From assembly GCA_034676185.1 (NCBI GenBank), contig JAUCCN010000029.1, forward strand, positions 1 to 6,417: a stretch of 6,417 nucleotides of DNA, given 5' to 3'. A program made the position numbers and the translations under genes. The notes beneath the pieces were generated by a model, which searched no databases, was not told the origin of the DNA, and saw only the letters and a list, made by a program, of their open reading frames with translations. The first letter of the stretch is position 1; each line of letters opens with the position of its first letter. Shown here piece after piece: positions 4,519 through 6,417 of this stretch. Origin of the DNA: UBA7396 sp034676185. Its GTDB lineage: Bacteria; Patescibacteriota; Gracilibacteria; BD1-5; UBA6164.

Positions 4519-6417
4519 AACCAATTTCTCATTTTCAATACTCAAAATTACATTTTCTCACTCTTTGAGCTCATCTTTTAAGATAAAATTTGAAAGTTCA
4601 TTTAATATAATATTGGTAATAGCTCTTTTCATTGGTCTTGCTCAGAATTCACTATCATATCAAACTTTTATAAGATATTCTTTGAGTTCTTTTGAAAAAT
4701 CTACTTGAATATTTTTCTTCTCTAAAGTTTTTTTCACATCGGTAAGTAAAATGTCAACAATTTGTAAAATCATATCATGGGAGATAGGATTATATATAAC
4801 TATATCATCTATTCTATTTAAAAACTCAGGTCTAAAATGTAATTTTAACTCATTCATTATTTCTGTATTTATTTCTTCATTTGATTTTTTTTCTTCTATT
4901 AAATGAGCAATTTTTTTACTTCCAATATTACTTGTTAAAATAATAATAGTATTTTTAAAGTTCACGGTTCTTCCTTTTGAGTCAGTCAATCTTCCGTCAT
5001 CCAAAACTTGCAAAAGCACATTAAATACATCTGGATGAGCTTTTTCAACTTCATCAAAAAGTATGACACTATATGGTTTTCTTCTCACAGCTTCTGTAAG
5101 TTGTCCTCATTCTTCATATCAAACATATCCAGGAGGAGCTCCAATAAGCCTTTGAACTGAGAATTTTTCCATATATTCACTCATATCGATTCTAATAAAA
5201 GCATCTTTACTATCAAATAAATTTAATGCCAAGGCTTTTGCAGTTTCTGTTTTTCCCACTCCAGTTGGTCATAAAAATAAGAAACTTCCAAGAGGTTTAT
5301 GTTCATCATTTAAACCTGCTTTTGCTCTTTTAATCGCATTTGCAACTGATATAATAGCTTTGTCTTGTCAAACAACAGATTTTTTTAAATATTCCTCTAA
5401 ATGCAAAAGTTTATCCTTTTCACTTTGAATCAGTTTTGATATAGGAATAGAAGTCCATTTTGAAATGATTTCAGCAATGTCTTCCACCGTTACTTTATCT
5501 CTTAAATATGATTTTCAAGAAATTTTTATTTCTTCAAGTTTTCTATCAATTTCAGCAATTTCTTTTTCTAAAGCAGGGATTTCAGAATAATTTATTTTTG
5601 CAACTTCTCCATAATTTGCTTCTCTTTCAAAGTTTTTTGCTTTTGTTTTGAGTGTTTCAATTTTTTCTCTGATATCTTTTGATGCTCCTATAAAATCTTT
5701 TTCTTTTTTCCAAGAACTTTCTAAACTTCTATATTCTTCTTTTTTTGAAGCGATTTCTTTTGATAATTTTTCAAGATTTTCAACTTTTTCTCATTCCACT
5801 TTTTTTGCTTCCAATTCTATTTCTAAATTTCTTATTTTTTTCTCTAAAATATCAAGTTCTACTGGTTTTGAAATAGTTTTGAGTTTTACACTTGATAATG
5901 CCTCATCAATCAAATCAATCGCCTTATCAGGAAGCTTTCTATCAGTAATATATTTTATACTTAAATCTACAGCAGACACGATAGCTCCATCAGTGATTTT
6001 TATACCATGATGAGCCTCATATTTATCTTTTATTCCTCTGAGAATGCTCAAAGCATCTTCGCGATTTGGTTCATCAACGAAAACTTGAGCAAATCTTCTC
6101 TCAAGAGCAGAATCTTTTTCAATATATTTTCTGTATTCATTTATCGTTGTTGCTCCAATCAAATGCAAAGCTCATCTGGCTAAACTTGGTTTAAGTAAAT
6201 TTCCTGCATCAGCTTGTCATTCCTGATTTCCAGCTCCAACAATAGTATGGATTTCATCAATAAATAAGATAATATTTCCGTTTGATTTTTCTACTTCTTT
6301 GATGACTGCTTTGAGTCTTTCTTCAAATTCTCATCTATATTTTGCTCCAGCCAAGAGTGCTCCCATATCAAGAGTGATAATTCTTTTTCCAAGCAAATTT
6401 TCAGGAACTTCTTTTTC
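4507..6417 (-). CDS. clpB: ATP-dependent chaperone/disaggregase ClpB (N-terminus outside window)
   Basis: ClpB is a hexameric AAA+ ring that threads aggregated proteins through its pore with help from DnaK. The 636 visible residues begin just after the first Walker A; about 225 residues (N-domain and early NBD1) are missing, judged against E. coli ClpB. NBD1 shows pore loop KYRGEFEER (26-34), Walker B ILFIDEIHT (Asp54/Glu55), sensor GATT (88-91) and arginines 107/108. The coiled-coil middle domain spans about 190-300 and is full length (includes WKKEK), which favours ClpB over ClpC or ClpA. NBD2 has Walker A GPTGVGKT (383-390), pore loop GYVGYEEGG (430-438), Walker B LFDEVEK (Asp455/Glu456), FRPEFLNRID (arginine finger 535) and sensor-2 GARP (592-595). 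The usual WTGIP reads WTSIP. Twelve glycines are TGA, including those of Walker A and GYVG. No ClpP-binding IGF/IGL tripeptide is seen in the NBD2 position. The promoter is off the right edge. Confidence 0.97.

Noticed and set aside
4505..4520. 16-base match between the end of clpB and the def promoter region as a shared regulatory element
   Set aside because: The match is mostly an A-tract, and here it encodes the last clpB codons and stop. Chance similarity in A+T-rich DNA is enough to explain it.
4507..6417. clpB as several separate short genes
   Set aside because: The fragments (for example 4660-5088 and 5791-6168) are in one frame and separated only by TGA. The continuous code-25 translation gives both AAA+ domains and the middle domain in the right order.
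4507..6417. ClpC or ClpA instead of ClpB
   Set aside because: The middle coiled coil is about 110 residues, longer than in ClpC and absent in ClpA, and the IGF/IGL loop for ClpP binding is not seen in NBD2.
1..6417. CRISPR array, insertion sequence, tRNA or rRNA
   Set aside because: No spaced direct repeats, transposase motifs, terminal repeats at element scale, or tRNA/rRNA signatures were found; nearly all sequence is accounted for by seven genes.

Overview
The window is about three-quarters A+T and its genes can only be read if TGA is a sense codon. Six of the seven genes contain in-frame TGA, 63 in all by hand count, and wherever the position falls in a conserved motif the residue expected is glycine. 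Examples are the peptide deformylase GVGLAAPQ and EGCLS boxes, the second ClpB Walker A (GPTGVGKT), ClpB GYVGYEEGG, the SecY plug region, and the CxxCG knuckles of a zinc ribbon. No gene ends in TGA: six end in TAA and one in TAG. This is genetic code 25, known from the candidate phyla Gracilibacteria (BD1-5) and Absconditabacteria (SR1) of the Patescibacteria/CPR. The sequence alone does not decide between the two. Standard-code gene calling breaks these genes into short fragments.

Layout. On the + strand are the last 43 codons of trmD (2-133), a membrane-anchored double zinc-ribbon protein 16 bp downstream (150-788), and secY (870-2123). A 22-bp perfect palindrome (2137-2182) separates secY from the convergent def gene for peptide deformylase (2168-2638, minus). 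A 126-bp divergent promoter region lies between def and a 348-aa gene of uncertain function with a degenerate Nudix-like box (2765-3811, plus). A second perfect palindrome (3807-3856) holds the stop codons of that gene and of a convergent class I methyltransferase (3852-4466, minus). The methyltransferase lies 40 bp downstream of clpB (4507-6417, minus), which enters from the right edge without its first ~225 residues. No stretch over 300 bp lacks a gene.

The recognisable genes are housekeeping: tRNA modification (TrmD), protein export (SecY), N-terminal deformylation of new proteins (Def) and disaggregation (ClpB). The zinc-ribbon protein, the Nudix-like protein and the methyltransferase are the less defined ones. 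No mobile element, CRISPR array, rRNA or tRNA was found, and I do not see a new multi-gene system. The most interesting signals are the recoding itself, the uneven use of TGA between genes, a 9-base motif before four of the six visible start codons in place of a Shine-Dalgarno sequence, and the palindromes in which convergent genes end.
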